A stretch of 51,051 nt of DNA. Origin: an uncultured Spirochaetales bacterium. GTDB taxonomy: Bacteria; Spirochaetota; Spirochaetia; Sphaerochaetales; Sphaerochaetaceae. Of the stretch, positions 41,560-49,709 are shown piece after piece. Each line of letters opens with the position of its first letter. Position 1 is the stretch's first letter. The stretch lies in assembly GCA_944390025.1 (NCBI GenBank), contig CALXOK010000010.1:1-51051 (forward strand), written 5' to 3'. Under the pieces are notes generated by a model. That model saw only the letters and a program-made list of their open reading frames with translations, was not told the DNA's origin and ran no database searches. Made by a program: the position numbers and the translations under genes.

Positions 41560-41883
41560 ATGGGAATTGCAGGTTTTGTCACAGCTCTGGCCGGTTCTGT
41601 CCTGAGCCTTATTCTTTCCTTTGTTCCCGTACAAATCACAAACATCCTTCTCTCCCTTTTCCTTGTTTTCCTGAGCGCGATGTGCTATGTGATGCCACAG
41701 CGTGCCAGCATAAAGGGATGTCTGGTCGGATGTGCGGCTCTTATGTTGCTGTTCCGGTTCATGTATATGACAACAATCGGCATGATTCTTTACGGTATCT
41801 GCATCATTGCGGTTATAGCCGGGGCGGTATTAATGAATATAGCAGGCAACAATCCTGCAGCAAATGGAGGTAAAAAAGCATGA
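41560..41883 (+). CDS. small four-helix membrane protein in the importer operon
   Basis: The 107-residue protein has about four hydrophobic helices (FVTALAGSVLSLILSFVPV, ITNILLSLFLVFLSAMCYV, LVGCAALMLLFRFMYM, GICIIAVIAGAVLMNIAG) and a short Lys tail. AAAGGAGGCGG precedes the ATG, and the stop overlaps the permease start by 4 nt, so it is a real, coupled gene. No family is recognised. The permease that follows has a similar extra hydrophobic N-terminal part, so this may be an auxiliary subunit of the importer. Confidence 0.7.
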   Translation: MGIAGFVTALAGSVLSLILSFVPVQITNILLSLFLVFLSAMCYVMPQRASIKGCLVGCAALMLLFRFMYMTTIGMILYGICIIAVIAGAVLMNIAGNNPAANGGKKA

Positions 41884-43073
41884 TCATAGGTATTGTATCA
41901 ATCATCCTGCCTGTTCTTGCATTGATTCTCCAGTGCGTCTTTGCAGGATTCTCAATACTGTGCATACCCTCAATTGCCACAGCCATCTTCGCGGCTCTGG
42001 CTTTCTGGAAGAAAGGCCCGACTCTTGCGCTTGTGACCGTTCTTCTGGCATTTGCCCAGGTCTGCACACTCAACATCCAGCTCACAGCAATCATCGGACT
42101 TGTCTCTGCTGTGGTTTCTGTTTTCCTGATGGTTGACTGCGATAAGTTCCGTGAGGCTCATCCGGAACTGGCGGATCCGAAAGCCGCCACAAAGCAGATG
42201 ATCATCGGCTTCATGCTTCCGTGTGTCATCACACTGCTCGTGATGTATGCCTACCCTGTTATCAGGACCTTCCTCATGAGCTTTTTCGACATGCAGAACA
42301 TCACTGCACCGATTGCGGAATGGAGCTTTGTGGGTCTTGGAAAATACCAGAAGATCTTCACCAGTCCTGCATTCATCAGATCATTGCAGAACATGATCAC
42401 AATCTGGATTTTCGGCGGTATCATCACACTTGCACTCGCACTGCTTTTCGCCATCATCCTGACAAGCGGAATCAGATTCAAGAAATTCTTCCGCGCTGCA
42501 ATCTACATGCCTAACGTCATAAGCGCCGTTGCCCTTGCAACCATGTGGATTCAGTACATTTTCAACCAGCAGTACGGAATGCTCAACAGCATCATAAAGT
42601 TCTTCAACGGCACACCGCTTAACTGGCTTGCAACTGACATGAAGTTCTGGGCGATGCTCGGTTCATTCATCTTCGGTGCTGTCGGTTACTACATGCTGAT
42701 TTTCATCAGCGGAATCGAGAAAATCCCTGCAGACCTCTATGAAGCCGCCACTATTGACGGTGCAAGTAAAGTCCAGCAGGCTTTCAAGATCACTTTCCCG
42801 CTGCTGAAAGGTGTCACAAAGACAAACCTGACATTCTGGACAATCAACACGGCAACATTCTATCTGTGGTCGAAGATGTTCAGCCCGGTCGATACAGAGG
42901 CCAGCGTCATCGTGCCTGTCATGTACCTGTACGACACAGCCTTCCCGTCAAAGGGCAACACACAGGCTGATGCAGGTGCAGCAGCAGCTGTCGGCATTGT
43001 CCTTGCCGTTATCATTCTTGCGGTCTACCTGATTATGAACAAGGTGATCAAGGATGATGACATCGAGCTTTGA
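41880..43073 (+). CDS. sugar ABC permease with extra N-terminal membrane domain
   Basis: The 397-residue protein ends in a standard MalF-type permease: about six helices and the EAA loop EAATIDGASKVQQAFKITFP (about 288-307), which touches the ATPase. The first about 110 residues are an added domain of some four helices (SIILPVLALILQCVFAG, AIFAALAFWKK, LALVTVLLAFAQV, IIGLVSAVVSVFLMVDC), longer than the usual 290-310-residue subunit. The 4-nt overlap with the small membrane protein suggests that they work together. No ATPase gene is nearby; a shared MsmK/UgpC-type ATPase elsewhere is expected. Confidence 0.88.
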   Translation: MIIGIVSIILPVLALILQCVFAGFSILCIPSIATAIFAALAFWKKGPTLALVTVLLAFAQVCTLNIQLTAIIGLVSAVVSVFLMVDCDKFREAHPELADPKAATKQMIIGFMLPCVITLLVMYAYPVIRTFLMSFFDMQNITAPIAEWSFVGLGKYQKIFTSPAFIRSLQNMITIWIFGGIITLALALLFAIILTSGIRFKKFFRAAIYMPNVISAVALATMWIQYIFNQQYGMLNSIIKFFNGTPLNWLATDMKFWAMLGSFIFGAVGYYMLIFISGIEKIPADLYEAATIDGASKVQQAFKITFPLLKGVTKTNLTFWTINTATFYLWSKMFSPVDTEASVIVPVMYLYDTAFPSKGNTQADAGAAAAVGIVLAVIILAVYLIMNKVIKDDDIEL

Positions 43074-43087
43074 GGAGGTGGAGAAAA

Positions 43088-43972
43088 ATGGCATTTGAAA
43101 AGAAAGAAAAACTACCCCGCGTCCACCAGAGAATAAACTGGAAAAAAGAAGCGACAATGCTTCCAGGCTATATCATCATTCTGGTATGGCTCGTGTTCAC
43201 TGCCGCTTTCCTCTTATGGATTCTGGCTGCATCATTCTCCACTACTCCGGAAATCATGCAGGGAAATGTCTTCAAGTTTGAGACTGGAGTGCATTTAGAG
43301 AACTATGCGACAGCATGGCAGCAGCAGAATGTCGCCAGATACTTCGGCAACTCACTTCTGTACTCAATAGTCGGCTGTGTGTTCACAATTCTCATCAGCG
43401 CGCCGGCAAGCTATGTGCTCTCCCGCTACAAGTTCATCTGCAACAAGATAGTGAAGAGTTCACTGATTATTGCCATGTCAGTTCCGGCTGTCATGATTGT
43501 CCTTCCTATCTATGCATTCACTGCAAGCTGGAGGAATGCTCCTGACCGCCTGATTTTCACGGTTCTGATGATTTTCTTCCGTGTTCCCTACACAACAGTC
43601 TATCTGCTGAACTTCTTCCAGACACTTTCAAGGTCTTATGAGGAAGCGGCAGCAATCGACGGCTGTTCTCCTGCAGGAACATTCTGGAGAATCATGTTCC
43701 CTCTGGTACAGCCCGCTCTCGTCACAGTCACGATCTTCAACTTCCTGGGAATCTGGAACGAGTTCTTCATGGCACTCATCTTCGCTTCCAGTCAGGAGAT
43801 TGCACCTGTCGGCGTCGGACTGCTGCAGATTGTCAACTCGATGAAGTACACCGGTCAGTACGGAGCACTCTTCGCAGCTGTCATCATCGTATTCCTTCCG
43901 ACCTTCCTCCTGTATATCTTCCTTTCAGAGAAGATTATCGCAGGTGTCACCGGTGGCGGTGTCAAGGGTTGA
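43088..43972 (+). CDS. sugar ABC permease, MalG type
   Basis: A 294-residue carbohydrate permease of the CUT1 class with six helices. The EAA loop reads EAAAIDGCSPAGTFWRIMFP (about 187-206), followed by NFLGIWNEFFMALIFA. The start MAFEKKEKLP follows GGAGGTGGAGAAAA; a longer in-frame start at 43070 would lie inside the upstream permease. It pairs with the MalF-like subunit for uptake of the bound oligosaccharide. Confidence 0.92.
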   Translation: MAFEKKEKLPRVHQRINWKKEATMLPGYIIILVWLVFTAAFLLWILAASFSTTPEIMQGNVFKFETGVHLENYATAWQQQNVARYFGNSLLYSIVGCVFTILISAPASYVLSRYKFICNKIVKSSLIIAMSVPAVMIVLPIYAFTASWRNAPDRLIFTVLMIFFRVPYTTVYLLNFFQTLSRSYEEAAAIDGCSPAGTFWRIMFPLVQPALVTVTIFNFLGIWNEFFMALIFASSQEIAPVGVGLLQIVNSMKYTGQYGALFAAVIIVFLPTFLLYIFLSEKIIAGVTGGGVKG

Positions 43973-43996
43973 TGGAATCCGTTCAATCTGTATAAT
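43969..43996 (+). promoter_or_regulatory. internal promoter before the GH112 gene
   Basis: TTGATG (43969-43974) and a consensus TATAAT (43991-43996) are 16 nt apart, overlapping the stop of the MalG-like gene. Transcription would start near 44003, exactly where the leader hairpin begins, so the phosphorylase and sulfatase genes can be expressed apart from the importer. Confidence 0.6.
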
Positions 43997-44002
43997 CATC
44001 AC

Positions 44003-44036
44003 AAAAGTGCTGCCACCTCAAAGGTGGCGGTGCTTT
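44003..44036 (+). promoter_or_regulatory. leader hairpin before GH112
   Basis: TGCCACCT pairs with AGGTGGCG around CAA, with further pairing of the AAAG/CTTT ends. It could cap the internal transcript against decay or act as a weak terminator for read-through from the importer genes; TGCTTTCTAT after it is a poor T-tract. Confidence 0.55.
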
Positions 44037-44055
44037 CTATAGGAGCTTGAATAAA

Positions 44056-46218
44056 GTGAGCGATGAATTGAAAAAAGGCCGTGTGACAATCCCCACAGAT
44101 GAGGGAATCGTCAAAGAGACACTCCAGATTCTTGACTACTGGGGTGCTGATGCAATCCGCGACTGTGATGGAACAGAGTTCCCTCCAGAGCTTAAGGACA
44201 GCGGTGCAAAAGTTTATTCAACTTACTACACGACAAGAAAGGATAACGCCTGGGCAAAGGCGAATCCAGATGAAGTCCAGCAGATGTACATCATGACAAA
44301 GTTCTCCTCAACTGATTCAGGAGAGCTCAGAATCCATCTGATGGACAACCTCTATCCGGACATGCTCCGTGTCAACCCGAAAGACAGACAGAGATGGTGG
44401 GAGGTCATAGACAGGACTACAGGCGAAATCGTTCCTGTCAGCGAATGGGATTACAACGAGGAAACAGGTGATGTGACAATCCCGCAGGCAAAGCCGTTCC
44501 ATGAATATACGGTAAGCTTCCTTGCATTCATCATCTGGGACCCTGTGCATATGTACAATGCAGTCGTCAATGGCTGGAAGAATGTCGAGCATCAGATCAC
44601 ATTCGATGTGAGACAGCCCAAGACAAGAGAATGGTCAATGGAGCGTCTCAGGAAGTTCTGTCAAGACCATCCTTACGTCGATGTCATCCGCTATACGACC
44701 TTCTTCCATCAGTTCACACTTGTCTTTGACGAACTGGCCCGTGAGAAATTCGTTGACTGGTATGGTTACTCTGCCTCAGTCTCCCCCTACATCCTCGACA
44801 AATTCGAAAAGGAGGTAGGATACAAATTCCGCCCGGAATACATCATTGACCAGGGTTATCATAACAACCAGTACAGGATTCCTTCCAAAGAATACCGTGA
44901 CTTCCAGAACTTCCAGATCAGGGAAGTCCGTGCTCTTGTCCGCCGCATGACAGACATCACGCATGAATACGGGAAAGAAGCAATGATGTTCCTCGGCGAC
45001 CACTGGATCGGGACTGAGCCTTTTGTCGATGGCTTTGAGTCAACAGGCATCGACGCTATCGTCGGAAGTGTCGGCAATGGTTCCACGCTGCGTCTCATCA
45101 GCGACATCAAGGGTGTCAAATACAGGGAAGGACGCTTCCTGCCCTATTTCTTCCCTGACACATTCCATGAAGGAGGGGATCCGGTAAAAGAGGCCAAGGT
45201 CAACTGGGTGACAGCAAGAAGAGCCATTCTCAGAAGCCCTATCGACAGAATCGGTTATGGCGGCTATCTGAAGCTCGCCCTTCAGTTCCCGCAGTTCATC
45301 GACTACGTCAAGAGCGTATGTGATGAGTTCAGACTTCTTTACGAGAACATAAAGGGCACAACGCCTTACTGCGTCAAGACCGTTGCTGTACTCAACTGCT
45401 GGGGCAAGATGAGAGCCTGGGGTGCCCACATGGTCCACCATGCACTCTACCAGAAACAGAATTACAGCTATGCCGGTGTCATCGAAGCGCTTTCCGGTGC
45501 TCCGTTTGATGTCCGCTTCATCTCTTTTGATGACATCAGAAACAATCCTGACTTCCTCAAGGATATCGATGTGATTATCAATGTCGGAGATGCGGATACG
45601 GCTCACAGCGGCGGAGAGAACTGGACAGATCCTGTCATCATTGAAAGAGTCAGGAAGTTCATCTATGAAGGCGGTGGTTTCATCGGAATCGGCGAGCCAA
45701 CTGCCCACCAGGCACAGGGACACTTCTTCCAGCTTGCCACAGCCCTCGGCGTCGAGGAGGAGACCGGATTCACCCTCAACTATGACAAGTACAACTGGGA
45801 AGAGCACAAGCACTTCATAACAGAGGATGTCAGAGGCGAGATTGACTTCGGCGAAGGCAAGAAGAACATCTACGCGCTTCCTGGAGCAACAATCATCTGC
45901 CAGAGGGACAAAGAAGTGCAGATGGCAGCCAACAGCTATGGCCGCGGCCGCTGTGTCTACATTTCTGGTCTGCCCTACTCTTTCGAGAACAACCGCATCC
46001 TGCACCGTGCCGTGCTGTGGAGCTCAGGCAGCGAGGACAAGCTCAACGCCTGGTACAGCACCAACTACAATGTAGAGGTTCATGCATACGTGAAGAACGG
46101 CAAATACTGTGTCGTCAACAACACGTATGAGAAGCAGTCAACCACTGTCTACCGTGGAGACGGCTCCTCATTCGATGTGGATCTCGATTCAAATGAGATC
46201 AGATGGTACAAGATCTGA
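44056..46218 (+). CDS. GH112 galacto-/lacto-N-biose phosphorylase
   Basis: The 720-residue cytoplasmic enzyme matches 1,3-beta-galactosyl-N-acetylhexosamine phosphorylase along its whole length. It uses phosphate to split Gal-beta-1,3-GalNAc or Gal-beta-1,3-GlcNAc into galactose-1-phosphate and the amino sugar. The barrel opens with ILDYWGADAIRDCDGTEFP; the general acid falls at Asp315 in FLGDHWIGTEPF, close to Asp313 of the bifidobacterial enzyme. A beta-rich C-terminal domain follows residue 600. I chose GTG at 44056, 10 nt after AGGAG; TTG at 44047 lies too near the site. Whether it prefers lacto- or galacto-N-biose cannot be read. No other enzyme of that pathway is here. Confidence 0.93.
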   Translation: MSDELKKGRVTIPTDEGIVKETLQILDYWGADAIRDCDGTEFPPELKDSGAKVYSTYYTTRKDNAWAKANPDEVQQMYIMTKFSSTDSGELRIHLMDNLYPDMLRVNPKDRQRWWEVIDRTTGEIVPVSEWDYNEETGDVTIPQAKPFHEYTVSFLAFIIWDPVHMYNAVVNGWKNVEHQITFDVRQPKTREWSMERLRKFCQDHPYVDVIRYTTFFHQFTLVFDELAREKFVDWYGYSASVSPYILDKFEKEVGYKFRPEYIIDQGYHNNQYRIPSKEYRDFQNFQIREVRALVRRMTDITHEYGKEAMMFLGDHWIGTEPFVDGFESTGIDAIVGSVGNGSTLRLISDIKGVKYREGRFLPYFFPDTFHEGGDPVKEAKVNWVTARRAILRSPIDRIGYGGYLKLALQFPQFIDYVKSVCDEFRLLYENIKGTTPYCVKTVAVLNCWGKMRAWGAHMVHHALYQKQNYSYAGVIEALSGAPFDVRFISFDDIRNNPDFLKDIDVIINVGDADTAHSGGENWTDPVIIERVRKFIYEGGGFIGIGEPTAHQAQGHFFQLATALGVEEETGFTLNYDKYNWEEHKHFITEDVRGEIDFGEGKKNIYALPGATIICQRDKEVQMAANSYGRGRCVYISGLPYSFENNRILHRAVLWSSGSEDKLNAWYSTNYNVEVHAYVKNGKYCVVNNTYEKQSTTVYRGDGSSFDVDLDSNEIRWYKI

Positions 46219-46231
46219 GACTGAAATGATG

Positions 46232-46259
46232 TGAATCCTTCCTCCTGCAGGGAGGATTC
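46232..46259 (+). promoter_or_regulatory. hairpin between GH112 and first sulfatase
   Basis: GAATCCT and AGGATTC form a 7-bp outer stem, with partial inner pairing of TCC and GGG around TGCA. No T-tract follows, so an RNA-processing or stability element is more likely than a terminator. Confidence 0.5.
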
Positions 46260-46277
46260 ACTGCATAAGGACATAAA

Positions 46278-47678
46278 ATGAAAAAGAATAAACCTAACGT
46301 TCTTATGATTCTCATCGATGATATGGGCTGGAAGGACCTTTCCGCCTGCGGAAGCACTTTTTATGAGAGCCCGAACATTGATGCGCTCATGCAAAGCGGA
46401 ATGTCTTTTGACAATGCTTATGCATCCTGCCCTGTCTGCTCCCCGTCCCGGGCAAGTATCCTGACAGGGAAATATCCGGCAACTGTCGGGGTCACCGACT
46501 GGATTGATACAAGCGGTGAGTGCCATCCTGTGAAGGGTTATCTGATTGATGCCCCGTACATCAAGCATCTTCCGAAGGAGGAATATAATATCGCAAGATG
46601 CTTCAAGGACCATGGATACAACACTTTCCACGTAGGAAAGTGGCATCTGGGCACTGAGGAGTACTATCCGCAGCACCAGGGATTCGATGTGAACATTGCA
46701 GGATGCCATCTGGGACATCCTCATCACGGGTATTTCAGCCCTTACATGATTGAGAATCTGGAAGACGGACCTGATGGAGAGTATCTGACTGACAGACTCA
46801 CAGACGAAGCAATAAAGCTGATTGAGAAAAGCGGAGACACGCCGTTCTTCATGAACCTGTGGCACTACACCGTGCACATGCCAGCGCAGGCAAAGGAAGA
46901 GGATATAAAATACTTCGAGGACAAAGCCCGCCGCATGCATCTTGATAAAGTGAATCCCTTTGTCGAAGGAGAGAACTATCCGATTGAGATAAAAAGGAAC
47001 ATGAAAGTCAGAAGAAGGGTGATTCAGTCAGATGCGGTATACGCTGCGATGATAAAGAATCTCGACTGGAATATCGGACGGCTTGTTCAGGCTCTGAAGG
47101 ATATGGGAAAGCTGGATGACACCATCATTGTCTTTACAAGTGATAACGGAGGTCTGGCCACAGCTGAAGGCTCCCCGACTTGCAATTTCCCTGCCCGGGA
47201 AGGCAAAGGATGGATGTATGAAGGAGGAACAAGGGTTCCTTTATCAATATCTTATCCGGCCATTGTCAGAAAGAACACTCATACTCAGGTTGTGACAACA
47301 AGCCCTGATCTATACCCCACTCTTCTGGAAATGGCAGGCCTCCCCCTTCAGCCACAGCAGCATGTGGATGGCATCAGCCTGCTTCCGGCACTGTCTGAAA
47401 AAGAGATGAAAGAGCGGCCGGTATTCTGGCACTATCCGCATTATGGAAATCAGGGAGGAACCCCTGGCTCTTCTGTCAGATACGGAAAATGGAAACTGAT
47501 TGAATTCTTTGAGGATATGCACACAGAGCTGTATGATTTGGAAAATGATCCTTCTGAAGCCAGGAATCTTGCTGAGATCAACCCGGACAAGAGGGATGAG
47601 CTGAGACAGCTGCTTCACAGCTGGAGGGAAAGCATCTTTGCAAAAACACCAAAGAGGAATCCTGACTGGAAAGCATAA
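46278..47678 (+). CDS. Cys-type sulfatase without signal peptide
   Basis: A 466-residue type I sulfatase. The metal site starts with LMILIDDMGWKDLSACG (9-25). The formylglycine motif is CSPSRASILTGKYP, with Cys54 as the residue to be oxidised. HVGKWHLG (about 115-122) and FTSDNGG (about 287-293) supply further active-site groups. The resemblance is to N-acetylgalactosamine/N-acetylglucosamine-6-sulfatase types; exact bond unknown. There is no signal peptide or membrane helix, so it should act in the cytoplasm on imported sugar sulfates. It needs the maturase encoded at 49710. Confidence 0.9.
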   Translation: MKKNKPNVLMILIDDMGWKDLSACGSTFYESPNIDALMQSGMSFDNAYASCPVCSPSRASILTGKYPATVGVTDWIDTSGECHPVKGYLIDAPYIKHLPKEEYNIARCFKDHGYNTFHVGKWHLGTEEYYPQHQGFDVNIAGCHLGHPHHGYFSPYMIENLEDGPDGEYLTDRLTDEAIKLIEKSGDTPFFMNLWHYTVHMPAQAKEEDIKYFEDKARRMHLDKVNPFVEGENYPIEIKRNMKVRRRVIQSDAVYAAMIKNLDWNIGRLVQALKDMGKLDDTIIVFTSDNGGLATAEGSPTCNFPAREGKGWMYEGGTRVPLSISYPAIVRKNTHTQVVTTSPDLYPTLLEMAGLPLQPQQHVDGISLLPALSEKEMKERPVFWHYPHYGNQGGTPGSSVRYGKWKLIEFFEDMHTELYDLENDPSEARNLAEINPDKRDELRQLLHSWRESIFAKTPKRNPDWKA

Positions 47679-47699
47679 TTGTCAGAACAGTCAGCATAC

Positions 47700-47727
47700 G
47701 TGCATGAGGCATTACTGCTTCATGCAC
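47700..47727 (+). terminator. strong hairpin between sulfatase and ProX-type gene
   Basis: GTGCATGAGGCA pairs with TGCTTCATGCAC over 12 bp (one G-U) around a TTAC loop. The following bases (TCTGAGTG) are not T-rich, so it may be a stability or pause element that sets levels of the genes downstream. Confidence 0.55.
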
Positions 47728-47748
47728 TCTGAGTGACAGAGAGAATTT

Positions 47749-48255
47749 ATGGACAAACAGCAGATACTTGAGTTCCTGAAACAGAAAGGTCTGGACTTTG
47801 AAATAATTGAGCATGAGGCCGTGAATACAGTGGAACAGGCGGAAAGGCTATGCCTTCCACACAAAGAAGCCCATGCGAAGAATCTCTTCCTTAGAGATGA
47901 GAAAAAGAGAAACTACTACCTGCTCACACTGAAAGAAGAGCGGCAGATTGATCTGAAGGAATTCAGGAAAGAATACGGCACAAGGCCACTCTCATTTGCC
48001 TCATCAGAAGATCTTATGAGGATACTCAGGATTCTTCCCGGATCTGTCACACCGCTCGGACTAATCAATGATGAGCAGCACATTGTCCATTTTTTCCTTG
48101 ACAGAGACTTCCTCGGTGGTCTCATTGCAGTCCATCCGATGGAGAACACGGCAACAGTCTTCCTCAAGGCAGAGGATCTTGTCTCTCTCATCAGGGAAAA
48201 CGGAAACGATGTCACGCTTTTGTATGGCACAACAGAAAATTGTGTTCTAAACTGA
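47749..48255 (+). CDS. prolyl-tRNA editing protein (ProXp-ala/YbaK type)
   Basis: A 168-residue trans-editing protein of the INS/YbaK fold. The pattern HEAVNTVEQAERL (about 22-34), AHAKNLFLRDEKKRNYYLL with the conserved Lys (about 45) and GSVTPLGLIND (about 98-108) match ProXp-ala, which removes alanine from mischarged tRNA-Pro. It protects translation accuracy and has no plain link to glycans, so its place between two sulfatase genes is odd. The gap to the next sulfatase is 4 nt. Confidence 0.88.
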   Translation: MDKQQILEFLKQKGLDFEIIEHEAVNTVEQAERLCLPHKEAHAKNLFLRDEKKRNYYLLTLKEERQIDLKEFRKEYGTRPLSFASSEDLMRILRILPGSVTPLGLINDEQHIVHFFLDRDFLGGLIAVHPMENTATVFLKAEDLVSLIRENGNDVTLLYGTTENCVLN

Positions 48256-48259
48256 ATGC

Positions 48260-49708
48260 ATGACTAAAAAGCCCAATATCCTTTTTATAATGACAGACCA
48301 GCTGAGAGGAGACTGCCTCGGCTATGCCGGTCACAAGGATGTGAAAACCCCATATCTGGATACGCTTGCGGCAAAGGGAGTGAACTTCTCCCATGCATAC
48401 AGTTCCTGCCCCAACTGCATCGCAGCACGGGCAAGCCTGCTGACAGGACTGTCTCCTGAGCATACGAAACGTGTCGGATATGAAGACAATATACGCTGGG
48501 ATTATGAGAGGACTCTTGCCGGAGAACTCCGGAAAGCCGGCTATTACACAATCTGTGTCGGCAAAATGCATGTATATCCGGTCAGAAGCTATCAGGGTTT
48601 CGACAATGTAATCCTGCATGACGGCTACATGCATGCCTCACGTTATGAGGATGTTCCCTATTACGAGAACCAGTTCTACTGCGATGACTATTTCCACTGG
48701 CTGAAAAAGGAACTTGGCGCTGATGCGGACTCCACTTACACCGGTCTTGACTGCAACAGCTGGGTTGCACGCACCTGGTGCTACGATGAGAAATATCACC
48801 CGACAAACTGGGTCACTGACAACTGTCTTGATTTCCTGCGCAGGAGGGATCAGGACCAGCCGTTCTTCCTGATGGCAAGCTATCTGAAACCGCATCCGCC
48901 GCTTGACCCGCCTGAGTATTATTTCAACCGTTACATAGGCAAGGATCTTACAAAACCTTACATCGGAACATGGGAAACAAGGAAGTATCTGGAATCTGAC
49001 GGAAGGATTTTCGACAGCAAGACAGGTCCTGTTGACGAGGAGCTGGTTCATGAGATGAGAGCTGCCTACTATGCACTCATAACCCACCTTGACCACCAGA
49101 TTGGAAGAGTGATTCAGGCCCTGATTGAGCATAAGCTATACGATAATACGCTGATTATCTTCTCTTCAGACCATGGAGAAGAACTCGGCGACCACTATAT
49201 GTTCCGCAAGAGCCGCCCGTACGAAGGCTCATGCCATATTCCTCTCATGATATCGAATCTGGAAGCCGCAGGCATAAATGGAGTACACAATGAGACGAGG
49301 GACTGTGTGGCGGATCTAAGAGACATAATGCCGACCCTGCTTGATGTGGCAGGATGCCGTGATGATGAGCATTATGACGGCAGAAGCCTGCTGGACAGTA
49401 TCAGGAATCCGGAGGAGAAGCCAAGGGATTATCTGCATGGCGAGCATGCCTACGGCATCTTCTCCAACCACTGGATTGTCACAACCAGGGACAAATATAT
49501 CTGGCTGTCTGATTCCGGAGAGGAACAGTATTTCAATCTTGAAGATGACCCGCATGAGCTTACAAATCTTATAGACTGTCCTGATTATCAGGAGAGAATC
49601 GGGGAACTCAGGAAGATTCTGATCAAGGAACTTGAAGGACGCTCAGAAGGCTTCACTGACGGCACCAGACTCATCGCAGGACGGCCTTATGGTCCTGTGA
49701 CAGGCTGA
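48260..49708 (+). CDS. second Cys-type sulfatase without signal peptide
   Basis: A 482-residue type I sulfatase, only distantly like the first. Metal-binding start: NILFIMTDQLRGDCLGYAGH. The formylglycine motif is CIAARASLLTG with Cys53 (C-x-A-x-R, an accepted variant of C-x-P-x-R). GKMHVYP (about 98-104) and FSSDHGEELGDH (about 301-312) complete the site; the last resembles the choline-sulfatase and arylsulfatase branches. Again no signal peptide. Its subfamily differs from the first, so two sulfate positions or sugars may be covered. The ATG is 4 nt after the ProX stop. Confidence 0.9.
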   Translation: MTKKPNILFIMTDQLRGDCLGYAGHKDVKTPYLDTLAAKGVNFSHAYSSCPNCIAARASLLTGLSPEHTKRVGYEDNIRWDYERTLAGELRKAGYYTICVGKMHVYPVRSYQGFDNVILHDGYMHASRYEDVPYYENQFYCDDYFHWLKKELGADADSTYTGLDCNSWVARTWCYDEKYHPTNWVTDNCLDFLRRRDQDQPFFLMASYLKPHPPLDPPEYYFNRYIGKDLTKPYIGTWETRKYLESDGRIFDSKTGPVDEELVHEMRAAYYALITHLDHQIGRVIQALIEHKLYDNTLIIFSSDHGEELGDHYMFRKSRPYEGSCHIPLMISNLEAAGINGVHNETRDCVADLRDIMPTLLDVAGCRDDEHYDGRSLLDSIRNPEEKPRDYLHGEHAYGIFSNHWIVTTRDKYIWLSDSGEEQYFNLEDDPHELTNLIDCPDYQERIGELRKILIKELEGRSEGFTDGTRLIAGRPYGPVTG

Positions 49709-49709
49709 G

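Noticed and set aside
44047..44055. TTG start for GH112
   Set aside because: It lies one base after the AGGAG site; the GTG at 44056 has proper spacing.
45040..46005. Long minus-strand frame opposite the GH112 gene
   Set aside because: It is the antisense shadow of a well-conserved enzyme; no motif or ribosome site.
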